Of a stretch of DNA of 64,000 nt, positions 60,601 to 63,080 are shown piece by piece; position 1 is the stretch's first letter, and every line of letters begins with the position of its first letter. The translations under genes were made by a program, and so were the position numbers. The notes below the pieces were generated by a model, which was not told the origin of the DNA, searched no databases, and saw nothing but the letters and a program-made list of their open reading frames with translations. The stretch comes from Aphrophora alni (lineage: Eukaryota; Arthropoda; Insecta; Hemiptera; Aphrophoridae), in NCBI GenBank assembly GCA_963513935.1, contig OY740771.1, positions 18,087,349-18,151,348 on the forward strand. Direction: 5' to 3'.

Positions 60601-63080
60601 GGCGTTATCTTCTTTATCAGCATTGCACTTACACAAATAAAATTGAGCAAATTAATATTTTAATCATAACTTAGTTAGAAAGATTATTTTTAGCTTTAAA
60701 AAATAATAGTTTTTGTTTTAGGCTCTACAGTTAAACTTTTTAAATTAACAAATCTTAGATTGTATTATTATCAATAAATATCTACTTTTATTTCATGTTT
60801 AATTATGCTGTTTCACAAGGATCTGTTCTCGACCTTGTACTATTTAAAATTTATATTAATAATAATTGTTGGAACTGGTTCGTGTTTAGACTAAGGATAG
60901 AGGTAAATATAGGGATTGTATACACAATAATTGTGCTGCACTAGTTTTTTCGTCTTGGCGTAAGGTTATTTGTAGTCCTAGTAACACAATGATGAATGAT
61001 CATGTCCACTGGGACTACTCTAGGTGAGGTTTGAGTGCGGTTTTGAATGTTCTATATCAACGCTCTATACATCCGTTGCTTTGTGGATGATATGCTGTGG
61101 TGGGGATCCACGATATCCTAAAGAGGAGTGAGAATGTTGAGAATAGTTGCAACTCAAATTGTCTGTGGTGATGTGTGATAGTACACCGAAGCATGAGATC
61201 CAATTGGCACAGAATACATTACCTACTGTAAAGGCTTCTATGTTGCTTATCTGGACTGCTTCTGGCCAATGCGTGGTTCTCTCTATCATCATAAGACAAC
61301 ATCGTTTATTGTCGGATGGCGGCAAGGATCCTACTACGTCGAGGTGGGCATGCTCTAACATTGCTAATGTTTGGAATTTCCAAAACGGTATGATAGTATG
61401 AATCTCATTGACAGTATATACAACTTCATGTCTAGGTTCCAACGTCTTGTTTCATCCCAGGCCAAGAAACGTTGTGTCACTAGTTGTTGTGTCGCTCTGA
61501 GACCTGAATGACTGAGGTTTTGTAGATGGTGATACACAGATTCTCTTCATTTCTTTGATACATAAGATCTGGGTTGTCCTGAAGAATTTTCATAAAACAA
61601 TTTGATGTTTGATCCAGGTATAAGTAACTGTTTTAGACGCAAGTTATCTTATTTCAACAAACTTTTGATCTCCTGATCTTCTTCTTGGGCGGCAGCCAAG
61701 GCGTTGAAAATCTCTGGAATGCAAATGTTTTCAATTATTGATAGCTCATCTGCTACTATGTTTATGGAACCTTCGTGATACCTTATGTCGGTTGTGAACT
61801 GTGAAATGAAATAAGTTGGCATAATCTTCTAGGTCAGGCAATATTGGATTTCTTTTTTAGAGTGTAGATCAGCAGCTTATGATCCGTTATGACAGTGAAT
61901 GTTTTACCTTCTAGATGTGAATGGAAAAGTCTTATGGCCTCAATGATGGCTAGAAACTCTTTGTCGTAAATGCTATAGTTTGCTTGTACGGCATTGAAAT
62001 TCTTTAAGAAAAATCCGACTAGCTGGATTTTACTTCCTTCCTCTTACTATAGAGCGGCTCCCATTCCTGTGTTGCTTGCATCATAGGCTAGAAACAACTG
62101 TGCGTTCTGCGATGGGTGTGCTAGACGTCCTGCATTTACCAGTGTTAGTTTTGTAGCTTTGTAGGCTTGGATGGTTGAGTTTGTCTATATTAGTGAAGTG
62201 TGGTCGTTCAATATTTGCTGCTTGTGGACGACGTGAGATAGGCATTTTCTGTAGAAGTTTACCATCCGTAGAAAACGTCTCAGTTTTTTTACTGTTGCCA
62301 GTTTTGGCATATCAGTAATGGTTCAAACTTTTTCTTCCAAAAGAGATAACCCATCTGGTGAGACATGCATCCTAGGAATTGAACATGGAACTGACCATAG
62401 ATACACTTGCGTTAGACCGTTGTTGTTGAGACATCAAAACACTTCTCAGATATGGGCGTATACACTGCATGGCCTTTGGTAGTTCAGCGTTTCTCACTCT
62501 CTCTGCTGTACATCATTTATTTACAAGATTAGATGTTACAATTGAATAAAATTATACTTATATATGTACAACAATTTAGTGTAATGATAAGAAGGGGTAG
62601 TGTATGTGTGTCGCTACAATCATAATCAATTTTTATGGACAACTTAATTTAGTTTGATAATGGTACAACTTTGCAAACTCAATAGATTATTTTAAAGCTA
62701 AAGGTTTTCTTACAAGATTACAAAAATAATTTCACAGTAAATCTGAGCAAAAAAAGCCCATCTTTTAATTAAAAAAATCTCAAATCAGACATTAAGTATG
62801 ATGTTAGGTGAAAGTATGTATAAAGAAGTAAATTTGGTAAAGATTTTAGGCATCCAAAACCAATATAAGTACCATATAAACACTAACAGTGCCAAAGTCA
62901 GTTCAGAAATATTTACATTGAGAAATTATAAATAATACTGAAAATCTTTAATTAACAAACTATTGAATATTCTCTTACAATTACAGAATTTTTTTTTAAA
63001 CTAACCTCTGCTACTGCTCGATGTTTATCTTTTGACCGTGGAAGAGGGAAAAATACCTCTTCAGAATCCAAGTTTGAATG
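5062..63080 (-). CDS. CFAP47: CFAP47-like cilia/flagella protein, 3' part (11 exons)
   Basis: Eleven exons on the minus strand: 63080-63006, 60627-60284, 53668-53494, 51781-51645, 46994-46679, 24215-23843, 23261-23028, 21829-21624, 19885-19660, 9083-8928 and 5195-5062. They total 2376 nt, coding for 791 residues plus stop. Every junction has AG/GT borders and the phases agree throughout, which chance would not give. Residues about 276-385 resemble a calponin-homology domain, with SRPEDMLLSWLGRHY and NFDQDLEDGLVLATVTG. The following part, with NPIKMIMLVAHLYTILPTY, matches my memory of the CFAP47 family just after its CH domain. In that family the protein is an axonemal factor needed for sperm flagella; here the role is inferred. 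Vertebrate members are around 3,000 residues, so most of the N-terminus lies upstream of the window. The first listed exon is internal, not a start. Three antisense genes sit in the intron 24216-46678. Confidence 0.85.
5966..6011. repeat. Repeat ending ACCCTGTATA, copy 1
   Basis: AATCAGTTCCCAAAGTATAG through TTGAATCACCCTGTATA. It matches 7475-7520 (AATCAGGTCCCAAAATATAC through ATAATCCTGTATA). Such ends resemble terminal sequences of short insect DNA elements; the class is undetermined. Confidence 0.45.
6151..6943. mobile_element. Non-autonomous piggyBac-like element with TTAA target sites
   Basis: Begins CCCTAGATTACTTAGTTC and ends GTAGTGTTCTAGGG, flanked on both sides by TTAA (6147-6150 and 6944-6947). 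CCCTAG termini with TTAA duplication are diagnostic of the piggyBac superfamily. The 793-bp interior has no transposase frame. The right interior is unusually GC-rich for this window (6760-6920). Confidence 0.75.
7475..7520. repeat. Repeat ending TCCTGTATA, copy 2
   Basis: Same orientation as the copy at 5966-6011, about 80 percent identical by eye over 46 bp. Confidence 0.45.
8928..9083 (-). CDS. CFAP47: CFAP47-like exon J
   Basis: 156 nt. The acceptor is TTGTTTCAG and the donor the consensus GTAAGT. Two bases complete a Lys codon and it leaves with one base. It encodes KNIGLRLVQWLLGDKK and then EYITFSGPFKIP. It is not visible as a long ORF and was recognised from splice borders and phase. 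Confidence 0.8.
9780..9915 (+). repeat. Dispersed repeat family B, copy 1
   Basis: Shared core: TCAATTTTTGAATGACAACT, GGTGACAAACAGTTATGG and GAAAGTTTGTGCAATGTT. It aligns by eye with 24620-24770 (plus) and 13377-13500 (minus). Confidence 0.55.
10820..10859. repeat. (TA)n microsatellite
   Basis: About 20 TA units, uninterrupted. Confidence 0.95.
11075..11340 (-). mobile_element. DDE transposase fragment (FQQDGAPPHY-type family)
   Basis: The minus frame reads MNRHNCNYWTLDNPYLVMEE. This is the segment NRHNCxYWxxxNPH that lies between the first and second catalytic acids in an insect transposase group whose second motif reads QDGAPPHY. The element at 27788-29356 appears to carry a related transposase. 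Only this stretch is preserved. Confidence 0.6.
12270..12590 (+). repeat. Dispersed repeat family A, copy 2
   Basis: Core GATTTTGAGAAATTATGC, then GATGACCAATATTGTGTTTT and TATGAGAAAATCAGAATT. It aligns over about 300 bp with 13630-13915 and shares its first half with 4045-4195. Confidence 0.55.
12640..12930 (+). repeat. Dispersed repeat family C, copy 1
   Basis: Contains GGCCGATTTTTATTTTCTTA, GCCATATGTGTCCATTACAG and GTATTCTAAGGTTCTCCCCA. Its near match lies in inverted orientation at 50955-51240. Confidence 0.65.
13377..13500 (-). repeat. Dispersed repeat family B, copy 2 (inverted)
   Basis: The minus strand reads TTTTTGATTGACAACTACTA, TGTTTTTATTTGGTTTTTAA and GAAAGTTTGTGTAATGTTT, matching 9780-9915 and 24620-24770. 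Confidence 0.55.
13630..13915 (+). repeat. Dispersed repeat family A, copy 3
   Basis: Core CAATTTTGAGAAATTACATA then CAACAGTCCCATGATGAT. The second half (GAGAACAATACATTTTGTTT, AAGAAAATCATAATTTTG) matches copy 2. Confidence 0.55.
14650..14790 (-). repeat. Dispersed repeat family D, copy 1
   Basis: The minus frame contains RSLSFIFPFRSHLTNSCTF and LKYSRTRFI. The element at 40700-40825 contains RSFFFNFPNRSPLTNFCS and LEYSKAKCI. The similarity at DNA and protein level suggests a shared repetitive element, probably a retrotransposon piece; the class is not identified. Confidence 0.5.
15988..16034. repeat. (TA)n microsatellite
   Basis: About 23 TA units. Confidence 0.95.
16590..16722 (+). mobile_element. 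LINE reverse-transcriptase tail fragment
   Basis: The plus frame at 16646-16721 reads SLRLRWLGHGMRKDDGKPEL. RLRWLGHVxRMDDxR is a hallmark near the C-terminus of many non-LTR retrotransposon polyproteins. Upstream frames are broken. Confidence 0.65.
17040..17330 (+). repeat. Diverged tandem duplication, 146-bp period
   Basis: GTAGACAATGGAATTTGTAC (17095) recurs as GAGGACAATGAAATTTTTAC (17241), followed in both by AGTGATTTTTA(T/C)AGAATAAAC and ACTAGTTTAAAGTCA. It probably belongs to the LTR-like remnant that follows to about 18320. Confidence 0.65.
17840..17880. repeat. (TA)n microsatellite
   Basis: About 20 TA units. Confidence 0.95.
18075..18330 (+). mobile_element. LTR-like remnant, copy 1
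   Basis: Shares ordered blocks with 45240-45560 and 58700-58910: a TCTCTTCAAGAC-like block, AAGTACACTTTTAAAAGAA, and a TGGCGCCC site (18310-18317), which resembles the tRNA primer-binding site following a 5' LTR. No LTR pair or coding region is attached, so the class is inferred. Confidence 0.4.
18771..19085 (+). mobile_element. Probable LINE tail and 3' region, copy 1
   Basis: A short frame ends ELFRDKLISGLLRLTNSPRN. Downstream TTAGAACCTAGGAGATTAG and GTGCCAGGGGTCACAATCC match 53340-53450 in the same order (TTAGAACCTAGAAGTTTC, GTGCTGGGGTTGACAATCC). The pair defines a dispersed element, probably the 3' end of a non-LTR retrotransposon. Confidence 0.45.
19660..19885 (-). CDS. CFAP47: CFAP47-like exon I
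   Basis: 226 nt. The acceptor is TTGCTTCAG and the donor GTATGT. It enters in phase 0 and leaves with one base. It encodes VKSSAYPPLPMMRLEG, then a cysteine-containing stretch (CSRYCTLDIPCRNQDIW) and ELASPPSEKEFWSSHL. The following intron is 10.6 kb and full of repeats. Confidence 0.8.
19886..21623 (-). other. CFAP47 intron (H-I), nothing recognised
   Basis: 1.7 kb of AT-rich sequence. The plus-strand chance ORFs around 20420-20850 have no recognisable features. Confidence 0.6.
21624..21829 (-). CDS. CFAP47: CFAP47-like exon H
   Basis: 206 nt. The acceptor is AACTTCAG and the donor GTAGGT. Two bases complete a Gly codon and the exon ends in phase 0. It encodes GLDISPWAEERLRKIPRR and, later, YWLIFINKDVGDFIVK. 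The last piece reads like a beta-strand closing an Ig-like module, which is an inference. Confidence 0.85.
21830..23027 (-). other. CFAP47 intron (G-H)
   Basis: 1.2 kb, mostly occupied by the plus-strand LINE fragment at 22090-22750. Confidence 0.65.
22090..22750 (+). mobile_element. LINE (jockey-type) RNase H and C-terminal fragment
   Basis: After several frameshifts, plus-strand frames read KHIPGSLERK then SREETTEHLINECECLYQEK and ENFFKETLRFIEHMRLLG. The EEExxEHLLCECxxL pattern is the zinc-knuckle-like tail that follows RNase H in jockey-group LINEs. Earlier AGLQAIEQTP may be RNase H sequence. Stops show it is inactive. Confidence 0.6.
23028..23261 (-). CDS. CFAP47: CFAP47-like exon G
   Basis: 234 nt. 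The acceptor is GTCAACAG and the donor GTAAAT. Two bases complete the codon from exon F, and it leaves with one base. It encodes ATLLMCGACYPPKFGRNFVF then a segment containing STLWITTPHQSGKK and EVYDIWYTEQEPRA. The intron to exon F is only about 580 bp and carries a (TA)n array. Confidence 0.85.
23469..23537. repeat. (TA)n microsatellite, longest in window
   Basis: About 34 uninterrupted TA units within the short F-G intron. The Tyr/Ile-rich reading frame through it is an artefact. Confidence 0.95.
23635..23760 (+). repeat. Dispersed repeat family A, copy 4
   Basis: AACTTGCAATTTCGCTCAGT, then AAATCAGTAGAGCAGATTTT and GAGAAAATAAGCC. Matches the first half of copies 2 and 3. Confidence 0.5.
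23843..24215 (-). CDS. CFAP47: CFAP47-like exon F, end of CH region and beta-rich domain
   Basis: 373 nt. The acceptor is TTCTACAG and the donor GTAATT. It enters in phase 0 and leaves with one base. The stretch HLGFSITPKDFVRPNPIKM then LVAHLYTILPTYKPEATFEF is the most recognisable CFAP47 signature in the window. It is followed by a probable immunoglobulin/ASPM-Hydin-like beta domain (SLENPSDYTVSYISEIIGD). That fold is inferred from the pattern, not computed. Confidence 0.9.
24620..24770 (+). repeat. Dispersed repeat family B, copy 3
   Basis: GTCCATGGTTTTTTTTCAC, TCGATTGACAGCTACCGAA, TTTTTATTTGGTTTTTGAGT and GAAAGTTTCTGCAATGTT, in the same order as the other two copies. It ends just before the GX1 promoter block. 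Confidence 0.55.
24788..25230 (+). promoter_or_regulatory. GX1 promoter with family-conserved upstream block
   Basis: Three motif groups recur in the same order upstream of GX1, GX2 and GX3: a TAATTATTAACTGTCA-like element (24797-24813), an ACTGCAATATTTACTCAGAT-like element (24850-24875), and GACAAATTAG followed by TTGACAAATTGGTT (24893-24921). A TATATAA box lies at 25175-25181, 56 bp before the ATG. The sequence just before the ATG (TTTCAAC) is also shared. Function as a promoter is inferred from conservation and position. Confidence 0.7.
25231..26506 (+). CDS. GX1: secreted Gly-X repeat protein (silk/eggshell-like)
   Basis: Exons 25231-25248 and 25985-26506, 179 residues. Exon 1 codes only MNKVTL and ends CTG before GTAAGT. 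Exon 2 follows TTTCAG in phase 0. The signal peptide is residues 1-22 (hydrophobic SFVVVLLVASFATIQA), with cleavage likely before RYGSG. The mature chain has glycine at nearly every second position, with Y, A, S, V, K, E, D and H between. A 52-residue block (156 bp) containing GHGDGEGVGYGAGYGAG occurs twice, and the chain ends GEGHGY. Exon 2 alone has no ATG; its in-frame upstream start would be TTG, so the spliced start is preferred. No enzymatic domain is visible. Silk, chorion, cuticle, secreted sheath or foam, or a Gly-rich antimicrobial protein are all possible. It is nested antisense in the CFAP47 intron. Confidence 0.85.
26511..26516 (+). terminator. GX1 poly(A) signal
   Basis: AATAAA begins four bases after the TAA stop. 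The flanking sequence (AATTATAATAAACT) is shared with GX3, arguing that it is maintained. Confidence 0.6.
26517..27480. other. GX1 downstream spacer
   Basis: The first 80 bp resemble the GX3 3' flank. A 23-bp tandem repeat lies at 26840-26897. The rest is AT-rich with nothing named. Confidence 0.5.
26840..26897. repeat. 23-bp tandem repeat, 2.5 copies
   Basis: Unit CTCATATTATATAA(T/C)TCATATAG. Confidence 0.9.
27480..29580 (+). mobile_element. LINE fragment split by a DNA transposon
   Basis: The right piece (29361-29580) reads in plus frames as PKQIIKWIPIKR then MTEKNVEIN, like the basic C-terminal tail of LINE polyproteins (a KWIPxGRRKRGRP-type region followed by DREEW). The left piece (27480-27783) is polar, charged and similarly degraded. 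The element at 27788-29356 separates them. Confidence 0.45.
27788..29356 (-). mobile_element. Tc1/mariner-superfamily element with ~180-bp inverted ends
   Basis: Ends CAATGTGTCCCACGAAGAGG and, inverted, CAGTGTGTCGTATTAAGAAG, flanked by TA. The inverted match extends about 180 bp inward, with a well-kept TTTGATTTTCTATTAA near both tips. Broken minus-strand frames read DDPPTIHSIIKFRFVERCFV, MIWTEEWSN and, near 28340, IFHQDGASPQYVNSVQQLL, the QDGAPPHY motif with a catalytic Asp. The 1.57-kb length suits a single-transposase element. It carries frameshifts and stops, so it is inactive. A transposase relative lies at 11075-11340. Confidence 0.75.
29581..30140. other. GX1-GX2 spacer, nothing recognised
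   Basis: AT-rich; only a chance minus-strand ORF at 29826-30029. Confidence 0.5.
30141..30568 (+). promoter_or_regulatory. GX2 promoter with family-conserved upstream block
   Basis: The same ordered motifs as GX1 and GX3: TAAGCATAATCATTAACTGT (30141-30160), GTCAACTCCAATATTTATTC (30207-30226), and GACAAATTAG then GTTGACAAATTGGTT (30246-30273). A TATATA box is at 30525-30530, 44 bp before the ATG. TTCAAAGCTTCAAC directly precedes the ATG, identical to GX3. Confidence 0.7.
30569..33661 (+). CDS. GX2: large secreted Gly-X repeat protein
   Basis: Exons 30569-30586 and 31871-33661, 602 residues. Exon 1 codes MAKPAL, with donor GTAAGT; exon 2 starts after TTTCTTTCAG. The signal peptide is residues 1-23 (SLGGIILLVSYLTNIQA). 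Residues about 51-65 are acidic and hold the only Cys I see (Cys58 in ESDECSESG). A basic pair, Lys80-Arg81, follows. The rest is about 13 copies of a 33-residue unit (99 bp) such as GSGVGIGYGSGSGDGAGSG plus YGAGYGAG and a closing GGK. Late copies form a 66-residue (198-bp) higher-order pair, with repeats at 32921, 33119 and 33317. Asp and Lys are regularly spaced. The 1284-bp intron carries an 844-bp transposon. Family membership with GX1/GX3 is shown by exon structure, promoter and 3' flank. Function is unknown; silk-like structure is the leading guess. Confidence 0.85.
30722..31565 (-). mobile_element. pogo/Tigger-like non-autonomous element in the GX2 intron
   Basis: Starts CAGTAGAGTCTCGCAAACTC and ends, inverted, CAGTAGAGTCCCGCAAACTC, flanked by TA (30720-30721 and 31566-31567). 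On the minus strand from 31006 it reads MSELRKRKRVLVSFKTRL then LKRLDRGESVKKLCDEFNVG, the CENP-B-type helix-turn-helix of pogo/Tigger transposases. The frame leaves homology soon after, so the DDE domain is deleted. Upstream of this frame is the 75-bp satellite. At 844 bp it accounts for about two thirds of the GX2 intron. Confidence 0.85.
31160..31465. repeat. CpG-rich 75-bp tandem repeat inside the pogo-like element
   Basis: About four copies with exact 75-bp spacing: AATGGGATACCGC and variants at 31186, 31261, 31336 and 31411. The unit contains GATATCGCCGCCGCTTTGGT and GCCGCGGTGTTTTTAC. Since 75 is divisible by 3, frames stay open on both strands, giving repetitive but spurious ORFs. Confidence 0.92.
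31871..33661 (+). repeat. Coding 99/198-bp repeats in GX2 exon 2
   Basis: About 13 copies of a 99-bp coding unit occupy roughly 32160-33500. From 32820 onward they alternate in pairs, giving a 198-bp higher-order period with near-identical copies, evidence of recent unequal exchange or gene conversion. Confidence 0.85.
33665..33670 (+). terminator. GX2 degenerate poly(A) signal
   Basis: AATGAA stands at the position where GX1 and GX3 have AATAAA, within an otherwise conserved flank (AATTATAATGAACTGTTTTC). A weaker signal or use of a downstream site is possible. Confidence 0.4.
33680..34545. other. GX2 downstream spacer, nothing recognised
   Basis: AT-rich, with a G-run at 34219-34230. A minus frame at 33823-34017 was not identifiable. 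Confidence 0.45.
34551..35592 (-). mobile_element. mariner element remnant
   Basis: Minus-strand frames around 34850-34985 read GLILVDFIPCGI then VNAYTYCETLNK and CRRGLLSS. Those at 34700-34760 read PPYTPDLASNDDHLFTNLK, the third catalytic-Asp motif of mariner (normally PYSPDLAPSDYH). Candidate terminal inverted repeats are the minus-strand AGGTGTGTTCAAAAAGTAAG (35592 inward) and AGGCCGTCCAGAAAGAAGTA (34551 inward), imperfectly matched. Many frameshifts. Confidence 0.7.
35600..36595. other. Spacer with one unidentified minus-strand frame
   Basis: The frame 36283-36020 (minus) starts MVLGDPIIPLGECFFEIFKG. It reads like protein rather than AT noise, but I do not recognise it and it has no splice or promoter context. 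Confidence 0.25.
36600..36799. repeat. Near-perfect 86-bp-arm palindrome (foldback/MITE-like)
   Basis: Arms 36600-36685 and 36714-36799 are inverted copies differing at about three positions. The loop is 28 bp. Arm landmarks: GTATAAACCACAATATTTTA and CCATGGTTTCGCTAGTTAAA. No coding content. RNA or single-stranded DNA from here would form a long hairpin. Confidence 0.9.
36800..37733. other. Spacer before GX3, nothing recognised
   Basis: Contains a short imperfect palindrome around 36940-37005 (TATCTGCTTATATT and its inverse). Otherwise no signal. Confidence 0.45.
37734..38181 (+). promoter_or_regulatory. GX3 promoter with family-conserved upstream block
   Basis: Ordered motifs match GX1 and GX2: AAGCATAATTATTAACTGTC (37736-37755), AAACTGCAATATTTATTCAG (37805-37824), and a CAAATTGAAAAGTTGACAAA-type element (37857-37884). 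A TATATAA box is at 38126-38132, 56 bp before the ATG as in GX1. CTTCAAAGCTTCAAC precedes the ATG. Confidence 0.7.
38182..40221 (+). CDS. GX3: secreted Gly-X repeat protein
   Basis: Exons 38182-38199 and 39796-40221, 147 residues. Exon 1 codes MNAITL before GTAAGT; exon 2 follows TTTTCAG in phase 0. The signal peptide (SFVFVLLVASFATIQA) and the first mature residues (RYGSGFGEGFGAGYGKG) are nearly identical to GX1, as is the C-terminus GEGHGY, so GX1 and GX3 are the closest pair. The middle has an 18-residue tandem unit (54 bp), GKGSGHGDGEGVGVGYGY, repeated twice. A stretch of upstream open frame begins with GTG at 39661 but is intronic: the ATG exon, donor and acceptor match the other two genes. 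The 1596-bp intron holds only AT-rich sequence. Same functional uncertainty as GX1. Confidence 0.85.
38200..39795 (+). other. GX3 intron
   Basis: 1596 bp. The first 130 bp align with the start of the GX1 intron (for example CTGTTTTGGAAATAAAAC against CTGGTTTGGAAATGTAAC). The rest is AT-rich without features. Confidence 0.6.
40226..40231 (+). terminator. GX3 poly(A) signal
   Basis: AATAAA four bases after the stop, in the same context as GX1. The conserved 3' flank continues for about 80 bp (for example AAACATTAGGAAGT), consistent with recent duplication. Confidence 0.6.
40700..40825 (+). repeat. Dispersed repeat family D, copy 2
   Basis: Inverted relative to 14650-14790. Shared blocks are AGGTCTC(C/A)(T/C)TT followed by ACTAACT and TATTCGAAGGCTA against TATTCAAGGACTA. 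Confidence 0.5.
40830..42445. other. Spacer, nothing recognised
   Basis: AT-rich intronic DNA without repeats or frames that I can support. Confidence 0.45.
42455..43040 (-). mobile_element. mariner/SETMAR-type transposase remnant
   Basis: Minus-strand frames read, in order, LIKNLLTRDEMWIYIYD (first catalytic Asp region, normally GDETWVYGYD), LHHYNAPAYLLLISEF (normally HHDNAPAHTS, the catalytic Asp now Tyr) and RFDTIEEIKQKL near the C-terminus. Order and spacing fit mariner; stops and the lost Asp mean it is inactive. Confidence 0.75.
43042..43070. repeat. Poly(T) tract next to the mariner remnant
   Basis: About 28 T residues followed by a C-run. On the minus strand this is a poly(A) tail-like run, possibly from retroposition or slippage. 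Confidence 0.8.
43190..43330 (-). mobile_element. LTR-like remnant, inverted copy
   Basis: AATTTTGCTCAGCTAAGGAT and GCCAGATGGAACTAACTCAT match the reverse complement of 45505-45550. TTAAAAGTGTACT matches the reverse complement of 45438-45450. It therefore faces the copy at 45240-45560, bracketing about 2 kb. Confidence 0.5.
43920..44125. repeat. Short degenerate direct repeats
   Basis: (A)AGACTGTT(T/C)TAAAAA(A)CA(T/C) and variants occur near 43926, 44048 and, more diverged, 44010 and 44099, often followed by CATCCTA. Perhaps internal to the surrounding LTR-like region. Confidence 0.45.
44130..45235. other. LTR-like region between inverted copies, no coding
   Basis: Shares small blocks with 17040-17640 (AGTAAAGTGAT followed by TTTA, and TTTTGTATGAACT) in the same orientation. 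This suggests it is the body of the same element family. Confidence 0.35.
45240..45560 (+). mobile_element. LTR-like remnant, copy 2
   Basis: Contains GCCTCTTCAAGGCA, GAAGTACACTTTTAAAAGAA and CATCTGGCGCCCTTAGCTG (TGGCGCCC at 45526-45533), parallel to 18075-18330 and 58700-58910. Confidence 0.45.
45565..46670. other. Spacer with a possible transposase trace
   Basis: A minus frame near 46200 reads FRVKLGKSFTEIF, faintly like the N-terminus of mariner transposases. Too short to call. Otherwise AT-rich. Confidence 0.25.
46679..46994 (-). CDS. CFAP47: CFAP47-like exon E, calponin-homology domain start
   Basis: 316 nt between a TTTTTTCAG acceptor and a GTGAGT donor. A basic linker (KDKSKKKVFK) precedes the CH-like core. 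The key motifs are MLLSWLGRHYNAQRLIIW and NFDQDLEDGLVLATVTG followed by CPFL, the pattern of the first CH helices. The exon ends in phase 0 at ETISE. The next exon, 22.5 kb away, continues the same domain, so the largest intron interrupts the CH region itself. Confidence 0.88.
47560..47853 (-). mobile_element. mariner transposase fragment
   Basis: Minus-strand frames read QWHHCSSPTP then TIFRDQKGVLLVHFMEPGTN, matching the mariner stretch QWRHxxSPxPKK and TVFWDxxGVLLVDFLxxGTT that surrounds the second catalytic region. One frameshift separates the two. Confidence 0.65.
47980..49610 (+). mobile_element. hAT-superfamily (ZBED/SCAND3-like) transposase remnant
   Basis: The left end AGAGCCGTGATCCCCAAATG resembles hAT termini (CAGxGGTCCCCAAA). 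Plus-strand frames read, in order, KPFTDADIVKELIIEAGNML, LILDESCDITDTN, SVATDGAPAIIEKNTGLV and DLLLHNNVWWLNKEG, matching the DESCD, TDGAPAM and LHNNVRWLSKG motifs of this hAT group. Stops and frameshifts are frequent. The right end was not located. Confidence 0.8.
50955..51240 (-). repeat. Dispersed repeat family C, copy 2 (inverted)
   Basis: The minus strand reads TGGCCGATTTTTATTTTTTA, GAGCCATATGTGTCCATTAC and GTATTCTAAGGTTCCCCCTA, parallel to 12640-12930. Confidence 0.65.
51645..51781 (-). CDS. CFAP47: CFAP47-like exon D
   Basis: 137 nt. The acceptor is GTTTCAG and the donor the consensus GTAAGT. It enters in phase 0 and ends with CT, completed by A of exon E to give Leu. It encodes IIECEGTDFRCKLMSE and continues through CWLDLMLQTYKVSTLAMCMK. 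It is too short for an ORF scan and was found from the splice signals. Confidence 0.75.
51997..53192. mobile_element. Tigger-like end with internal inverted repeats
   Basis: Starts CAGTATACCTCCGTTAAAAC after a TA, typical of Tigger/pogo termini. A block at 52057-52140 (TTCCATAATAATAATCGGAA) is repeated directly at 52373-52530 and, inverted, at 53039-53187. The latter pair forms arms of about 150 bp around a 508-bp centre. No transposase was identified in the centre and no matching right terminus was found. Confidence 0.55.
53285..53455 (+). mobile_element. Probable LINE 3' region, copy 2
   Basis: CTAGATTAGAACCTAGAAGT and CACTGTGCTGGGGTTGACAA parallel 18950-19060. See the copy at 18771-19085. 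Confidence 0.45.
53494..53668 (-). CDS. CFAP47: CFAP47-like exon C
   Basis: 175 nt. The acceptor is TGTTACAG and the donor GTAATA. The first base completes the codon left by exon B, and the exon ends in phase 0. It encodes RLPAEGIDRALYIHM then a helical-looking segment ending KHTKTAKDM. The reading frame is open only in the phase predicted by both neighbours. Confidence 0.75.
54612..54664. repeat. (TA)n microsatellite
   Basis: About 26 TA units. Confidence 0.95.
55185..55305 (+). mobile_element. piggyBac transposase C-terminal fragment
   Basis: The plus frame reads AHMKGVDQMDQKLAYYPCEQ then KTLRWYKKPTLYYI. The consensus GGVDxxDQxxxYYxxxRKxxRWYKK is a hallmark of piggyBac/PGBD transposases, near the last catalytic Asp. 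Surrounding frames are degraded. It corresponds to a region C-terminal to that seen at 4255-4715, on the same strand. Confidence 0.75.
58700..58910 (+). mobile_element. LTR-like remnant with primer-binding-like site
   Basis: Contains AAATACACTTTTTTCAAAAG, CTCTTCAAGAGTG and TGGCGCCCAACGTGGGGC (58888-58905). That last sequence looks like the tRNA-complementary site that follows a 5' LTR. Flanked by a short direct repeat of TTTAAATTGTTTCA (58872 and 58930). No open pol frame follows. Confidence 0.5.
59824..59843. repeat. Poly(T) run
   Basis: About 20 T residues. Confidence 0.85.
60284..60627 (-). CDS. CFAP47: CFAP47-like exon B
   Basis: 344 nt, entering in phase 0 and leaving with two bases of a codon. 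The donor is the consensus GTGAGT. The acceptor (GTGTAAG before TGC) is weak, with A before AG, so the upstream border is the least certain in the model. The first part is acidic and polar (CNADKEDNANECADTNKP). The rest looks globular, with TAVEQWLYEQVFNCSYAP. Confidence 0.65.
60628..63005 (-). other. CFAP47 intron (A-B)
   Basis: 2.4 kb, dominated by a minus-strand gypsy fragment (61000-62480). The rest is AT-rich. Confidence 0.6.
61000..62480 (-). mobile_element. Ty3/gypsy retrotransposon pol fragment
   Basis: Minus-strand frames read, in pol order, RNase H motifs IYDKEFLAIIEAIRLFHSHL and FTVITDHKLLIYT (61850-61990), the tail INIVADELSIIE (61720-61770), and then integrase (61442-61065) with HLDVVGSLPPSDNKRC, IERTTHWPEAVQIS and a FGVLSHITTDN motif containing the second catalytic Asp. 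Degraded reverse transcriptase probably occupies 62000-62480. Stops and frameshifts are frequent and no LTRs were found. Same strand as the host gene. Confidence 0.8.
63006..63080 (-). CDS. CFAP47: CFAP47-like exon A (first in window)
   Basis: 75 nt, phase 0 at both ends, encoding HSNLDSEEVFFPLPRSK and eight further residues. The acceptor is a clean pyrimidine run ending TTTTTTCTAG. The donor is GTTAGT. It is short and was chosen by splice sites and reading phase rather than by recognised homology. Confidence 0.6.
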
